Source: Amesomyces nigricolor (lineage: Eukaryota; Ascomycota; Sordariomycetes; Sordariales; Chaetomiaceae). Taken from it: a stretch of 64,000 bases of DNA. The first letter of the stretch is position 1; every line of letters begins with the position of its first letter. Below the pieces are notes generated by a model. It had not been told where the DNA came from. It saw only the letters and a program-made list of their open reading frames with translations, and made no database searches. Where the stretch lies: contig SRKS01000002.1 in assembly GCA_004802645.1 (NCBI GenBank), positions 1,240,001-1,304,000 on the forward strand, in the 5' to 3' direction. The position numbers and the translations under genes were made by a program. Shown in pieces: positions 36,945 through 47,715 of this stretch.

Positions 36945-39504
36945 CTAGTTGGTGCCACTAACCGCTAGCTTCATCAGATGCTCCATGAACGTTTGCAGAG
37001 ACACGTCATCTGTAAAGATGGTCTGCGCGCTCGTTGCTCCGACACCGCCGTACGCCCCAGCACCCGACGTGTGTGTGGTTGAGGGGTTCAGCTTGGAGAG
37101 CAGGAAACGCGCCTGCGAGCCGCCGTGGTCACAGACAATGAAACGGGGAAGAGGGAAACGATCCGTGATAAGATCCTGAATCAGAACTGTTAGCAAGAAT
37201 GTTTTTCAAATGAGAAGAAACACGGGGACAGGCTTACCCTAGCATCCTCCTTAGGCGTCTCCAAGAGAGCAGCGAAGTTCTCGTAGCCCTCTTGGTCCTG
37301 ATATCCAGCCTTCCTCCACTCCGCGATTGTCTCACCGTGGAAGATGAGGATGTGGAAGAAGGTGTCGAGGAGAAGAATGTGAGTCGGCTGGATGGACGTT
37401 GAGTCGAGGAGTACTGGCTGCCCACCTTCCTGGTCGAAGGTGTACGAGTCGAGTGTGGGCTGGATCATGACGAGGGAGTTGCTGACATCCTCGTGGTTGA
37501 GAACGTGTCTGTAGAACGCCGTCTCATCGGGCGAGTTGTTGAAGACCTGCAGGAACTGACTCCTCCGCAAATGGAACATGAACTGGGGGTATAAAGTGAA
37601 GTTCTTCTCCAGGCGGAAGGAGGATGGGTCGTCCTTGCGGTAGTCTGCGAACCTCGAGCATAGCCTGATGAGCATCCTGTCGACCCAGCGAAGGACATCC
37701 GGCCCATCGTCAACCTCTGCCTTGAAAACTGCAATTCTCGACATAAGCACGGCGGCAGCCTCCTGGTCGAACGACTGAGCAATCGCGGGATCGCCCGCAG
37801 GCCCGCTGAGGTTCCGGGCAATTGTCGTAACGCGGAGGTGGAACTGGCCAGAGGAGTGTTGGTAGTAGGTCAGGAACTGGATCATGCCCTTCTGGGGAGT
37901 TTGCTGGTGTTGTGAAGGGCCGCCCTGAGCAATTTCGAAGTAGACGCCATAGCTGGCCTTGGGGTCGATGCCGCACATCTTCCAAGAGCAGGTGTTGCCG
38001 ATTCCGCACTCTGTCTCGCCCACCGACGTCGACTTTTTGTTCAAGGACACAGCGTGACCAATGAGACCGGTAACCTTGAGTTCCTTGGTCGTCAGAACCT
38101 CGAGAACGGCATTGAAGCCCATTAAAAGATTGTCGTCTCCATCCTTCTCGAAGATGCGGATAAACGACTGCTTGAACATGGACGAGGTAAAGCTGTCTGT
38201 CAAGATCATATGGCCGCCGGTCGAATTGCAAAGACCCTTCATTTCCAGCAGACCAACTTGGTCGAGGCAGCCAGCAAATATGTCGATCGTGTGGCCGTTA
38301 TGCGCCGTCCTCTTGGCAAGGTTGTCATAGAACTACAGTCATGTCAGCTATCGCGGCGGTTTCCACTACGTTCAGGAACATTTGCCCGTACCTTGAGCGC
38401 CTTCTTGTAGTACTTGACGTTGTCACGGTCAATGTCATGGTGCGACCGGATAGGCTCCCTCAACTCGGGACCAACGACCATGCCGGGGCCCTCGGTAGCA
38501 GGACCGCCAGCGAACAGCATGATGCGGCCTCCAGCATTCTGGAACGACGTCTCGAGCAGGCCGACGGCGACTGAGAGGGCAACACCGGTGCAGCGCAGGT
38601 TCCTGCGATCGCTCGTCACGGGCCAGGGATCCTTCTGCAGCTGTTCAAGCGCCTTGGTGAGCTGGAACTCGGCCTGCGCAACCGGGAGCAGGAAGCGGGA
38701 AGCGGGACCCATGGGCATGGGCCTGCCGGGTTGGTGAGGAGGCATGCCTTGACGCAGAGCGGGCTGGATAAGACCAAGCATCTCCTGAACCTGCTTGGCG
38801 GTGTACTCCTTGCTGCCCCTGAAGACGTACGACTTGGCGCACGAAGTGTAGCCAATCTCATGCACCTGGGCCATGGTCCCGTACGTGATCAGGCCGACCA
38901 GAGCATTCTCAGGCAGGAGGCTGAGGCTCATAATCAGGGACTCCTTGAGAGCAGCCAAGCTGTCCTCCTCTTGGCACGTATCGACGACATAGAGGAAGAT
39001 GGGTGGGCTAGGAGCCGGTCGCGACAGCCTGTATTCGATGGTCGTGTTGGATGGGTGCAGCTCGGGGGGGATGGCATTGGCGGTGATATCCTTGTAGTGC
39101 GGCGGGAGAGGGTTCCTCGAGAGGCAGAAGGGGCAGATCCAGAGGCGAGCGCGCACGTCGACCTGGCTGGCGTGGAGTCAGCACCATCACTATGAATGCA
39201 GGCCAAAAAGCAGCAGTGCCTACCAGAAGGGGTTCAAGACTGAGCGGCAGGGCTGTTTGCAGGTGACGGGCTCGAAGTGCAAAAGGGGCGTCTCGGGCTT
39301 CTCCTTGAGCGGGGTGTAGAGGGCGCCGATGGGAACAACAAGTCTGGATGCCTCCTGATGAAAACCGTCAGTTTCGAAGAAAACGGCTGTTACTTATGCG
39401 GGAAGGCTGACCATGCGGGTGCTTGGAAAGACGTTCCAGCTCAGGCGAACGCCATCGCGATCCTCCACCTCACCCCACTGCTCCTTGAGTGCGTCGTAGT
39501 CCAT
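36945..39504 (-). CDS. sec23: COPII coat GTPase-activating protein Sec23
   Basis: Five exons (39504-39412, 39354-39224, 39166-38392, 38332-37238, 37175-36945) encode 774 residues, the usual Sec23 length. The zinc-finger cysteines are C63, C67, C86 and C89. The Sec23 trunk domain follows (FLYVVDTCQEEDSLAALK, ALVGLITYGTM, GGRIMLFAGGPATEGPG), then the beta-sandwich, helical and gelsolin-like domains, ending with RFIVCDHGGSQARFLLSKLNPS. Sec23 pairs with Sec24, activates the Sar1 GTPase and forms the inner COPII coat on vesicles leaving the ER. Intron 4 has two AG acceptors 12 nt apart; only the second (exon from 37175) keeps the frame open. The introns are 57 to 62 nt long. Intron 1 begins with a weak GTCAGC donor. 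Confidence 0.97.
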
Positions 39505-40689
39505 GATGTCGGCAGTTGGTTGGCGCATTCACGGAATAAATTGGCGTTAATTGAGGTGTAGAGATGGGTAAAGTGGCGAGGTTCGGGCTCGGGCAGAAAA
39601 GAGGCGTCGTGCTTTCGATCTGCAAGCTGTCATTAGTCTCGGACCATGCCGCCGCAGGACAAGAAGTGGCGGGCGCACCTTGCGACAGTTGTCGTCGGGT
39701 CGACTCTCGGCCAGGAGCTTGGAGCTTGCTCTCTATGGCGTAATCGCTGGGATTGTTGAGTCAATCGGCTGCAGCTACAGCTTCACCGAGCAGTTGTTCG
39801 GGAGGCAGGTTCTCGGATGGAGGAGGCGGTGGTGGTGATGATGCGCCGCTGTCGCTTCCACAAGCTCGGCGGCCAGATTGTTGTCCCCTCATCGAAAAGG
39901 ACAAGTTCCAGGTGCCAGCCAACCCCAGCATTGTGGCGCAAGTTGTGGCTGAAGGGTTCTAGGCAGCGCACTGACCCCACCAAAGACTTGGCACGTCAAC
40001 CCTGACCCTTGCCTGAAGCTCTTCCTTGTGATCGACAGCCCAAACCTCAAACCTCACCTCCAACCTCTAACCTCCAACCCCAAACCTCGAATTTCGACAA
40101 GTCTGCCCCAAGATCCAAACCATCAGCCTCCTGTTTTGGGAACGGGTGTTGCTTTCAAAAAAGAAATTCAAAACACTTATCACGCTAATGTAGAATCCTT
40201 CATTGGGCCTCGATCTGGGTGCTATTCTCCATGTATATTTGGTCTCACTTTCATGATGGTTTGGAACTTCCTCTTTTTCCTCTTGTCAATCTCAACCTGG
40301 ATGGGGGAGGAGAGACATCTTAGTTGAAGGAACCGGTCTTAGGTAGTGTATTGACCCCATTGACTCCAACCCTTGGGAGTCTTGATCTTCCCCTTATGGT
40401 TCGCTGTGGAACAACTGATTATCAAGACCGCCCACCTTTGGTTCACAGAGGAACGGGGAAAGGAAATACACATCTCCCTTCCTAGGTGGTTAGTCATCAT
40501 GCTTCACAAGGCCAAACTCATGCGGGCCTAGGACACTGATCCGCTGTTGAGCCATGCATCTGGAGTCTCCACGTCCACCTGACCTACCCACGCACCCACG
40601 TAGGTGATGCAATGAAGCAGCCAGTCAAAGAACCCTTTGGTTGCGTCTTTCCTTCTGATCCTGCAGATCATGCAATCGCTTAGCCAGAC
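39505..40689. promoter_or_regulatory. Divergent promoter region, sec23 / Kelch gene
   Basis: The start codons of sec23 (minus) and the Kelch gene (plus) face away from each other across 1.2 kb. A low-complexity tract built from AACCTC-like units lies at 40040-40089. I see no gene inside. Confidence 0.5.
40040..40089 (+). repeat. AACCTC-like low-complexity tract
   Basis: Irregular copies of a C-rich hexamer (AACCTC and one-base variants) run for about 50 nt in the divergent promoter between sec23 and the Kelch gene. The units are too irregular to be a telomere remnant. Confidence 0.6.
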
Positions 40690-43128
40690 ATGTTCAAAAC
40701 GACAGCTCTGGTCCTTGTGGGCACTGCATGTATTACAGCATCGCTGCGACCACAAGACCATCATCGATCCTTAGTTCCAAGGCAAGCTGACGGCATCGTT
40801 GGTGCCTCCAATTTCCTCAGAAGAGCATACCATTCCTGTGAGCCATCCTAGCATCTAGGGTCGTATCGTCCATTGCTGACCGAGAAAGCCGCGGTGCTTA
40901 ACAGACGATTGTACGTTGATGGCGGGGAGTTTTCCTACCGAGAAGGAGATGGTATTGCCTACGAATACTGTACGAAATTTCCCTCGCTGAATCTGTTTCC
41001 AAGTCATCTCTGACAAGACCGCAGCAAACACATTGGTTTCGATAGACCTCACGGAGGATTGGACAATCGGATTCGTACCATTAAGCTCCATACCGAAACC
41101 CCTGGCGGTTCCAAGTTCGAGATATGGAGGACTCTGGGTTGACAGGAAGAGCGGCATTCTGTACAGCGGGTTCGCTGGCACCAAACCCGTCTTTGCAGAT
41201 CAGCCACTTCCGGCGAAGGGGCTGTGGGCGTTTACACAGGGTGAATCAATTGAAGGCACATGGAAGAACCTCAATCATACCGCCGATACCTTGTTCTCGA
41301 CCCAGCCCAGGCCCTTCGGGGGACAGGTTATGAGCGGGGATGGCTTTGGCTTTCTTCTTGGAGGTATTTCAAAGGCGAGGGAGACATTCAGGGTAGAAGG
41401 CTCACAGATTTTGACAGGTTATGTTGAAAAGGACTCCCAAACAAACACCACTCTTGGCGACCTGGCCACATACGATTTTTTCACCAAAAGACTGAAGTCA
41501 ACGAGTATTTGGGGGCCCTCGGGCGGAGGATGGATGACCTCTGGCGGGACAACCTTCGTTCCTAACTGGGGCAAACGAGGAATCCTGGTACACGTCGGCG
41601 GATCTCAGGACAGTGACAGCGGTGGTAGCGCCCTGGTTTCGTTCGAAACAGTCTACATCTACGACAACGACGCCCAGCAATGGTACGAGCAAAAGACGAC
41701 CGGCGATATCCCCCAACCACGGAAGGACTTCTGCATGGCCGGCGCACCATCCAGCAACCGAACGCACGACATCCTGGTTTACGCCGGCTGGAACGGCGAG
41801 CTGGGCTCTGCCGCGGTGCCCTTCGACAGCGCGTACGTCCTGACGCTCCCCGGCTTCTACTGGGTCAAGGCGGACTACCCGGCCGAGCACCCGCGGCAGG
41901 GGCTGAGCTGCAATTCGGTCGGCGACGGCCAGATCCTCGCCATCGGCGGCGTCGATACCACGCAGCAGGACAACAACGATCCGTACAGAGCCGGCTTCAA
42001 GACCAAAGACCCCTTCGTCCAGGGTCTGGCCATCTTTGACCTAAGCAACCTGGCATGGAGCCCGGGCTACTCAGCAAACCGCGGCCTGCAGCCACCCGCC
42101 CCGAAAATCCAGGCGTACTACAACACCTAGTAAGCATCCCCCTTCCTCCCCCTCATCACCCTCTCCTATTCCTCCCCTAGATAACTAACCCCCCACCCCC
42201 TTCCCCCAGCGCCCGCCAACCCACACTTGGTTTTTCCTCCCCTTCCCTCTCCACCCTCTTCTCCAAAGACGACTTCTCCCCCAACACGGACGAGCCCTCG
42301 ACCAGCTCGCCCGCAAGCTACCGATCCGGCAGCAGCAGCAGCGACCGGCGCATGACAGCCCTTGTCGTCGGCCTGGTGTGTGGCGTCGTCGGCGCCGGCA
42401 TCGTCGCGCTGCTGGTCGTGTACTACTGGCGGCGGTGGAGGCGCAGGCGGCGGCATAGGTGTGAGGTGAGACGGCGGAGGGAGGCGGCGGTGAGGGGGGA
42501 TGGGGAGTTGGGGGAGGAGATGGTGATATTGGGGAGGAGGGTTCCTCGTGATCGGGGGAGTGAGAGTAGTGGGAGTTTTGGGGAGGGGGTGGGAGGGAGG
42601 CAAGGGGTGAGAAGGCAGGGGGTGCGAGGGAAGGCGGCGTCCGTTTTGATTGGGAATGTGGCGGGTGCTGAGAGGAGGCAGGAGGCGAAGGGGAAGAGGG
42701 TGGTGAGGGTTGAGGAGAGGAGGGTTGGGGAGAGGAGAGTGGGGGAGAGGAGAGCTGCGGAGAGAATAACTGAGGAGAGGAGAGCTGGGGAGGGGAGAGC
42801 TGAGGAGAGGAGAGCTGAGGAGAGGAGAGCTGAGGAGAGGAGAGCTGAGGAGAGGAGAGCTGAGGAGAGGAGAGCTGGGGAGAGGAGAGCTGGGGAGAGA
42901 AGAACTGAGGAGAGGAGAGCTGGGGAGGGGAGAGCTGGGGAGAGAAGAACTGAGGAGAGGAGAGCTGGGGAGGGGAGGGCTGGGGAGAGGAGAGCTGGGG
43001 AGGGGAGAGCTGCCGGGGGAGGAGCGGGAGGGGGCAGAGAGCGGGCGCCGGTTGAGCCACGTACGCAGCAGCAGTCGGCGCAGGAGTTGGCGGATAGGAG
43101 GCGACGACGGATAGGGTTCATACTGTGA
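40690..43128 (+). CDS. Secreted/plasma-membrane Kelch-repeat protein with repetitive cytosolic tail
   Basis: Four exons (40690-40837, 40889-40969, 41025-42129, 42210-43128) encode 750 residues. A signal peptide covers about 1-18 (MFKTTALVLVGTACITA). The ectodomain is a Kelch/galactose-oxidase-type propeller: LYVDGGEF, GGLWVD, GFLLGGIS, GILVHVGGSQ, ILVYAGWNG and ILAIGGVD mark strand-turn repeats. A single membrane span lies at about 495-518 and is followed at once by a cluster of Arg. The cytosolic tail is very basic and holds 20 tandem five-residue repeats of the EERRA type (about 613-712). Similar membrane-anchored Kelch proteins occur in many ascomycetes, with proposed but unproven roles at the cell surface. 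Intron 1 ends in AAG rather than C/TAG; this splicing was chosen because it yields RRAYHSSAVLNRRLYVDGG, which matches the family pattern. Confidence 0.8.
42712..43011 (+). repeat. Coding minisatellite, 15-bp unit x 20
   Basis: Twenty consecutive 15-bp units (consensus GAG GAG AGG AGA GCT, encoding EERRA) fill exactly 300 bp in frame. Five consecutive units encode an identical peptide; others vary to GERRA, GEGRA, GERRT, GERRV and AERIT. Because the unit is a multiple of three, copy-number changes keep the reading frame. The coding strand is nearly pure purine. Confidence 0.95.
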
Positions 43129-43291
43129 GGATGTCGTTTTTGGATTCCATATTTCGATGGACCCTGAACCCAATATCATGTGCGGAAAACGAGGGGACAA
43201 ACAACTACCGAATGCAACGCCAATCTGAAATTCAAATCCGTTGTTCATACACTCTGGCTCGACACTAGCTACCGCTTTCCCATCTCACCCC

Positions 43292-43925
43292 TTACCAGTT
43301 AAGCGCAAACCCCAAGCTGGCATACGCCGCCATAAGCTTAAGGGCAAGGTCACAAAGCGAGGCAGGCGCGCCGCCCCTAGTTCACTTGTCAGCACACAAT
43401 GCACAAGAGGGTTGTTCAGCAGCAGGGAATGCCATCACATACACAAGCCGCCCCTGAGGCCCGTTCTTCGTGTAACCCAAAGCGAACAGCACCCTGGAGC
43501 TGGCCCAGGCAGCGCCCAGGGCGGCCGCGTAGACTGGGTACTTCAGGCCGGCAACGAGCAGGGCGCCAAGGAAAGGGGTGAGGTTCTCGGTGAAGTTGGC
43601 GTGAGCTCGTTGGGCTAATTGCGTTTCTTGTCAGCTTTTTTCATATCTTGCTGCGAACGGGAGTAAGGGGCAAAGGCGTACCGCAGTTGAAGGCATAGGC
43701 CTTGGGGTCCTTCTCAGCCTGCTCGGCGCTGACATAGGTGATAGGGTACTTGACACCGGCGGCCTTGCGGTAGGACGAGGTGAGGAGGCCGTGAAAACTG
43801 TTGATGAAGAAAGTAGACGTGGCGACGGCGAGGACGTAGCTGTTTGAGTTAGTGCCGTGATGAGTGAGTGTGGAATGATGGTTGGTTTACCCGTAGTCCT
43901 GGGGGAATGTGAGGATGGCGACCAT
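43292..43925 (-). CDS. MAPEG-family microsomal glutathione S-transferase 3-like protein
   Basis: Four exons (43925-43891, 43839-43682, 43614-43443, 43376-43292) encode 149 residues, the normal size of MGST3. The start is MVAILTFPQDYGYVLAVATS. The family signature FNCAQRAHANFTE lies at about 62-74 and matches the FNCxQRAHxN motif of MGST3. Four membrane helices are likely (about 12-30, 75-95, 98-115, 130-148). Family members are trimeric ER-membrane enzymes that conjugate or reduce lipid hydroperoxides with glutathione. The last intron uses a GTATGT donor; using it gives GRLVGGAPASLCDLALKLMAAYASLGFALNW-like continuity with the hydrophobic helix 4. The gene converges with the Kelch gene, their stops being only 163 nt apart. 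Confidence 0.9.
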
Positions 43926-44576
43926 TTTCAGGGATGTTTTGAGCCGGAAAAGCAGGACTGTGCTTGAGTGTTGGTAATGAGCTTGCAAGAACGATGAGTA
44001 TGAATGGTCTCTTGGATGAACTTCTGAAGCTATCAAGGCTCAAATAAGAAAACAAAATGGGGCCACAGTCTTCTGTTGGCTTCGGCGGTCACTGCGTCGG
44101 TGCTACGTAACCGGGTCGCTACCTGGGGCAGTCATCCCGGCCAGCAACCCCTGGAAAGGAATTGTTGGACGAATTGGCCAATGGCGAAGCGTGGTGCGGA
44201 CCAGAAATCGCCCGACGCCGATTAAAAGTGTCCGTAGGCATCGGAATCGATCCGACGGCTTGTTGTGCTTCAAATATCTCCTTCGCACTCTCGAGGCCCT
44301 CTGCTCCTCCGAAGCTGAAGGACTGGCGACGATGGCGGAAGTGGTGATGCAGTCGATTTGAACATTCTTGGTGTTGAGGCTGAAGGGTGCGATCATGATG
44401 CAACTTCGGATCGCGGACTGCTTCCCCGGGTGACGCAACAGCAAGACTTTTCAGGGGTTGAGCCACTGAAGCTCTGTTTTCCCCTGCCCGTTGGGATGGC
44501 GATTTGCGCCAGCATGGTTGCGCCATCACCACCGCAGCCAGGTGTCATGGGAGTCTTGGCACAAAGACCTCCATCC
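43926..44576. other. Promoter of the MGST3-like gene and 3' region of the polymerase gene
   Basis: This is a tandem spacer of 650 nt between two minus-strand genes. A CCAAT pentamer at about 44177 lies 250 nt upstream of the MGST3-like start. Open frames on the minus strand here (44103-44444, 44119-44532) show no recognisable content. Confidence 0.45.
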
Positions 44577-46475
44577 TCACCCCGTACACCGTTCCTCCGG
44601 TGGCCTCCATTCCAGCTCCAGTCCCTCAAACACCCTCCTCTCCGCCGTCAGCATGTCCGGCGCCGCCTCGCCATCTGGCCCGCTCTCCAAATCGACCCAC
44701 GACCCGTCCATGCGGCTGCGTATCCCACTACTATCAAACTTGAGCGACCTCTCTTTCTTGCAGTACCTCCGCAGATCCCTCTGAAACGTCGTCCCACTTG
44801 TCCACCCAAGCACGGCACACCCAGCCGTCTTCCACGGACTGATGATAATATCTACCCTGCGGTGCGGGTTTGGATTCTTCTTGACCTCCTCCGTCGCCTC
44901 CCACATGGGGTCCTGCCACACCACCAGCGCCTTGTCGAGGGTGTCAAACCCGGTGCCTGCCTTCCTCATGTTCCCCTTCCAACTGACGGGTGCCTGGCCG
45001 CGCTCCGAGTTGGCCGTGCTGAGTGACAGCGTGTGCGTGATGTACCCGTCCTTCTCCAAGCTCACAACAATGCGCTCGACAAAGTTCTGCGTGGCGGCCT
45101 CGTCCGGGTGGCTCAGCACAACATCAACATCGCCGCTCTGCAGCTTGCCGCGGCGGTACCCGCCAACAATAACCATCTGGAAGCCCCTGCGAATCCTGTT
45201 GGCATGGGCGAGGAGGACGCCCGCGATGGCCTCGACCTCGGCGCGCGGGATCTTGAGCTGGAACTCGTCGTAGTACTTGACGCCGATCTGCTGCACGCGC
45301 GTCAGCGAGTCCCAGCCGTACTCGACGATGTCGTTCAGGTCGCGCCAGCCGCGGTTGTAGAAGTCGCGTGCTGTTGTCTCGGCGACGCCCCAGATGTCGT
45401 AGAACAGCTTGAGCACTGTTAGTTTGGGGTCGGACTCGTCCTCGCGCGCCTCCTTAAGCTGGCCTGAGTCTTTGAATTCTTGGAAGAGCAGGGCGATCTT
45501 GTTGCCGCAGCCGGGGAGTCTTGCGACCTCTGTAGGGTTTTAGCAAGAAACTTGAAGTGTGTCGAGAAGGCCTGTACCTTGTGCGGTCCTGAAGGTGTAA
45601 GGATAAGCGGCGACAGTGGCAATTGCGCTCGAGTACGCCCTGACCCCTATCTTGTCCCCGGTCAATGTCCTGGCTGTCTTGATCTTGGTGAGCTCCTTGA
45701 TAAATTCCTCATTAGGCGGGTGTACGGGTGTGGGCCGTTGGCAAGAGTATGTGGTATGGAGATAATCTGGGACGACCGGTAGCTGGGTGTCTATTTCGTG
45801 CTCCGAGGTCGTTTGCCTGAGCATGGTAGGTCTGACGGGGTGGCTGATGTACGTCTCACCCCTCCGCCCCTGAGACGATCTTGGTCGCGAACCTTTCGGA
45901 GAGCCGCTCGCGTCTAGCAGAGCACGTTTCATGATATCGGCTGCCTTCTCGGCAGGCAAGGTTTGTGGCTTTACTGGTGTTGTTGGCGCCTTGCGCCCCT
46001 CATACACCACATAGTCGTCGATCGGGAGTACTCCCCCGGCTTTTACCGACTCGGTGAACCAAGCGAGCTTTACCACCTTGACAGTCGGCGCAACAGGAAC
46101 CGGCCCTATGAGACGCCGTTGGACCTCGCCCTCGGATGCTGTGTCCGAGTCGATGTCTGAGCTGGCCAGTGCAGGTGTCGACAGCCTCACGCGCTTCCGG
46201 TCAGGGGATGCGGAAGCCGAGTGCTCCGAGCGCTCGACCGGGCCGACCTCCTCGGTGAGAAGCTTGTGTTTCCTGAGCTCGAACAGTGCTCTTTCCTTGC
46301 GGAACACTTTGCCCAAGACAATCTCGGCCTCAGTGATATCGTAGGTGAGGGTGGGGATCTGCTCCTCCAGGTCCTGCAGCTCTTGCGAGCCCAGATTGGC
46401 AGAAAGCAGAAATATGATGGGGAAGCTCAGTGCCATATTGCTGGTCGATCTAGCTCGGGGGCGTGTGTGCTGCAT
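44577..46475 (-). CDS. pol4: Family X DNA polymerase (Pol4/lambda-like)
   Basis: Two exons (46475-45578 and 45529-44577, 48-nt intron) encode 616 residues; starting at the next in-frame ATG (46436) would give 603. The N-terminus (FPIIFLLSANLGSQELQDLEEQIPTL-like, then KVVKLAWFTESVKAGG) is a BRCT domain. After a Ser/Pro linker come the helix-hairpin-helix 8-kDa part (YTFRTAQEVARLPGCGNKIA), the fingers (IWGVAETTARDFYNRG) and the palm. The palm contains GGYRRGKLQSGDVDVV with two catalytic Asp, the third in RRVDIIISPW, and the nucleotide-binding GWTSGTTFQRDLRRY. Such enzymes fill short gaps in base excision repair and non-homologous end joining. The BRCT domain fits recruitment by end-joining factors. 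The three catalytic Asp residues are all present, so the enzyme should be active. Confidence 0.93.
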
Positions 46476-47715
46476 CGCCGTCGTGTGGAGGTCCAACGGC
46501 TGGCTGGCTGGCTACCTCAGGTACCTCAGGTGGTGGTTTGGCTCAACTTTGGAGAAGAGGGAAACACAAATCAAGAGGCAGGCTCCTTGCCGTTTTCAGC
46601 CAATGTTGTAGCGAAGGAAGTAACAAGACAGGCCAAACTAGGGATGAAAATCCGATCTGCCTCTAGTGAAGGATGAGAGTTCATGGGATGAAGACATTGA
46701 AGAGTGTTGACTATGACGCGCTCCATCAGGGCCCAAGATCTCAAAGAGTCCAAGACATGGTGAGGGATCCCTGCAGGATTCCGCGACGTCCAAGTTCCTG
46801 AGAGTGGGAAACGGATGCAGCCACATGTTTTGGTGGGCTTGGAATTTGCTGTGGCTCGCAGAAGTCTGAGATGACTAGCCAGTCAAAACGCGGTGCAAAA
46901 GAGAAACATTTGGCTGGAGAGAGCTTCGTCGCAGACAAATGGTGCGTGCAGATGCGAGATATGCTGCTGATTTCCAGGTTGGCAACTTTCCACCTCTGGG
47001 ACTGGTTCAGCTAGGACCGTGTGAGAGACCGAATGGTAAACACCGTATACATACTGTGCCTGCCCATCCTCTTTGACTGCTGTGTTGAGCTCGGCGCTTG
47101 TAAGAGATTACAGAACGGGAATGTCTCTTTTATGATTTGAGTTACTCTTGGAAACCTGCTGTACAAAATCAAACACTATCATATTTGAGAGGTTTGGCTT
47201 GTTGTGAGGTTACGTTTGCTTCAGCAAGCTGCTGTCAGATCCGCATGTCGATGTCACTCTGACAGTGGAGGTTTTGTACAGTCTTGCGGCCGCCACCCAA
47301 CAATTCTTGCCCAGACCAGACCAACTTGAGCGGCTGGAGTCTCACTCACTCAGCCTCAAACCTTGAATTTCCTCTTCTTTCCTCTTCGCTCCCCAGACGG
47401 AACAAACCAGATAAAGACCCTGCCACGATAGGACCTTTTACTGGTGTGTTTCGTCTCGACACGCCGGCGACCACACATCTGCGATTAGTCAAGAAAATAG
47501 CAGTCCTCCTTTGTGTGGTCATTTGTGAGAACCAACCCCCGTCACGAGGGTCCGAAGGGTTCGAGGGTTCAAGGGTTCGAGGGGAGGATACAGACGGCTG
47601 AAGAAGAAAAGCCACATCTTGCTGCTGGAGTCGCCGTACTCACTCACCTCACCAGCCCTCCTCGTAACAGCGGCCACCGCATCGTCTCGGGGAAACAAAC
47701 CCTCAGTATCACACG
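46476..47715. promoter_or_regulatory. Divergent promoter region, pol4 / TFIIE alpha
   Basis: The 1.2-kb spacer separates two divergent start codons. Next to pol4 there is a direct repeat of ACCTCAGGT (about 46513-46532). Upstream of the TFIIE gene an 8-bp unit GGGTYCRA is repeated about four times (47548-47584). No gene is visible. Confidence 0.5.
47548..47584 (+). repeat. Short tandem repeat of GGGTYCRA
   Basis: About four near-identical octamers occur in a row roughly 140 nt upstream of the TFIIE alpha start codon. They could be a binding-site cluster in the leader or a simple slippage product. Confidence 0.6.

Noticed and set aside
42166..43248. Long minus-strand frame made of Leu/Ser/Pro repeats
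   Set aside because: It is the antisense of the purine-rich Kelch tail; the absence of stops follows from base composition.
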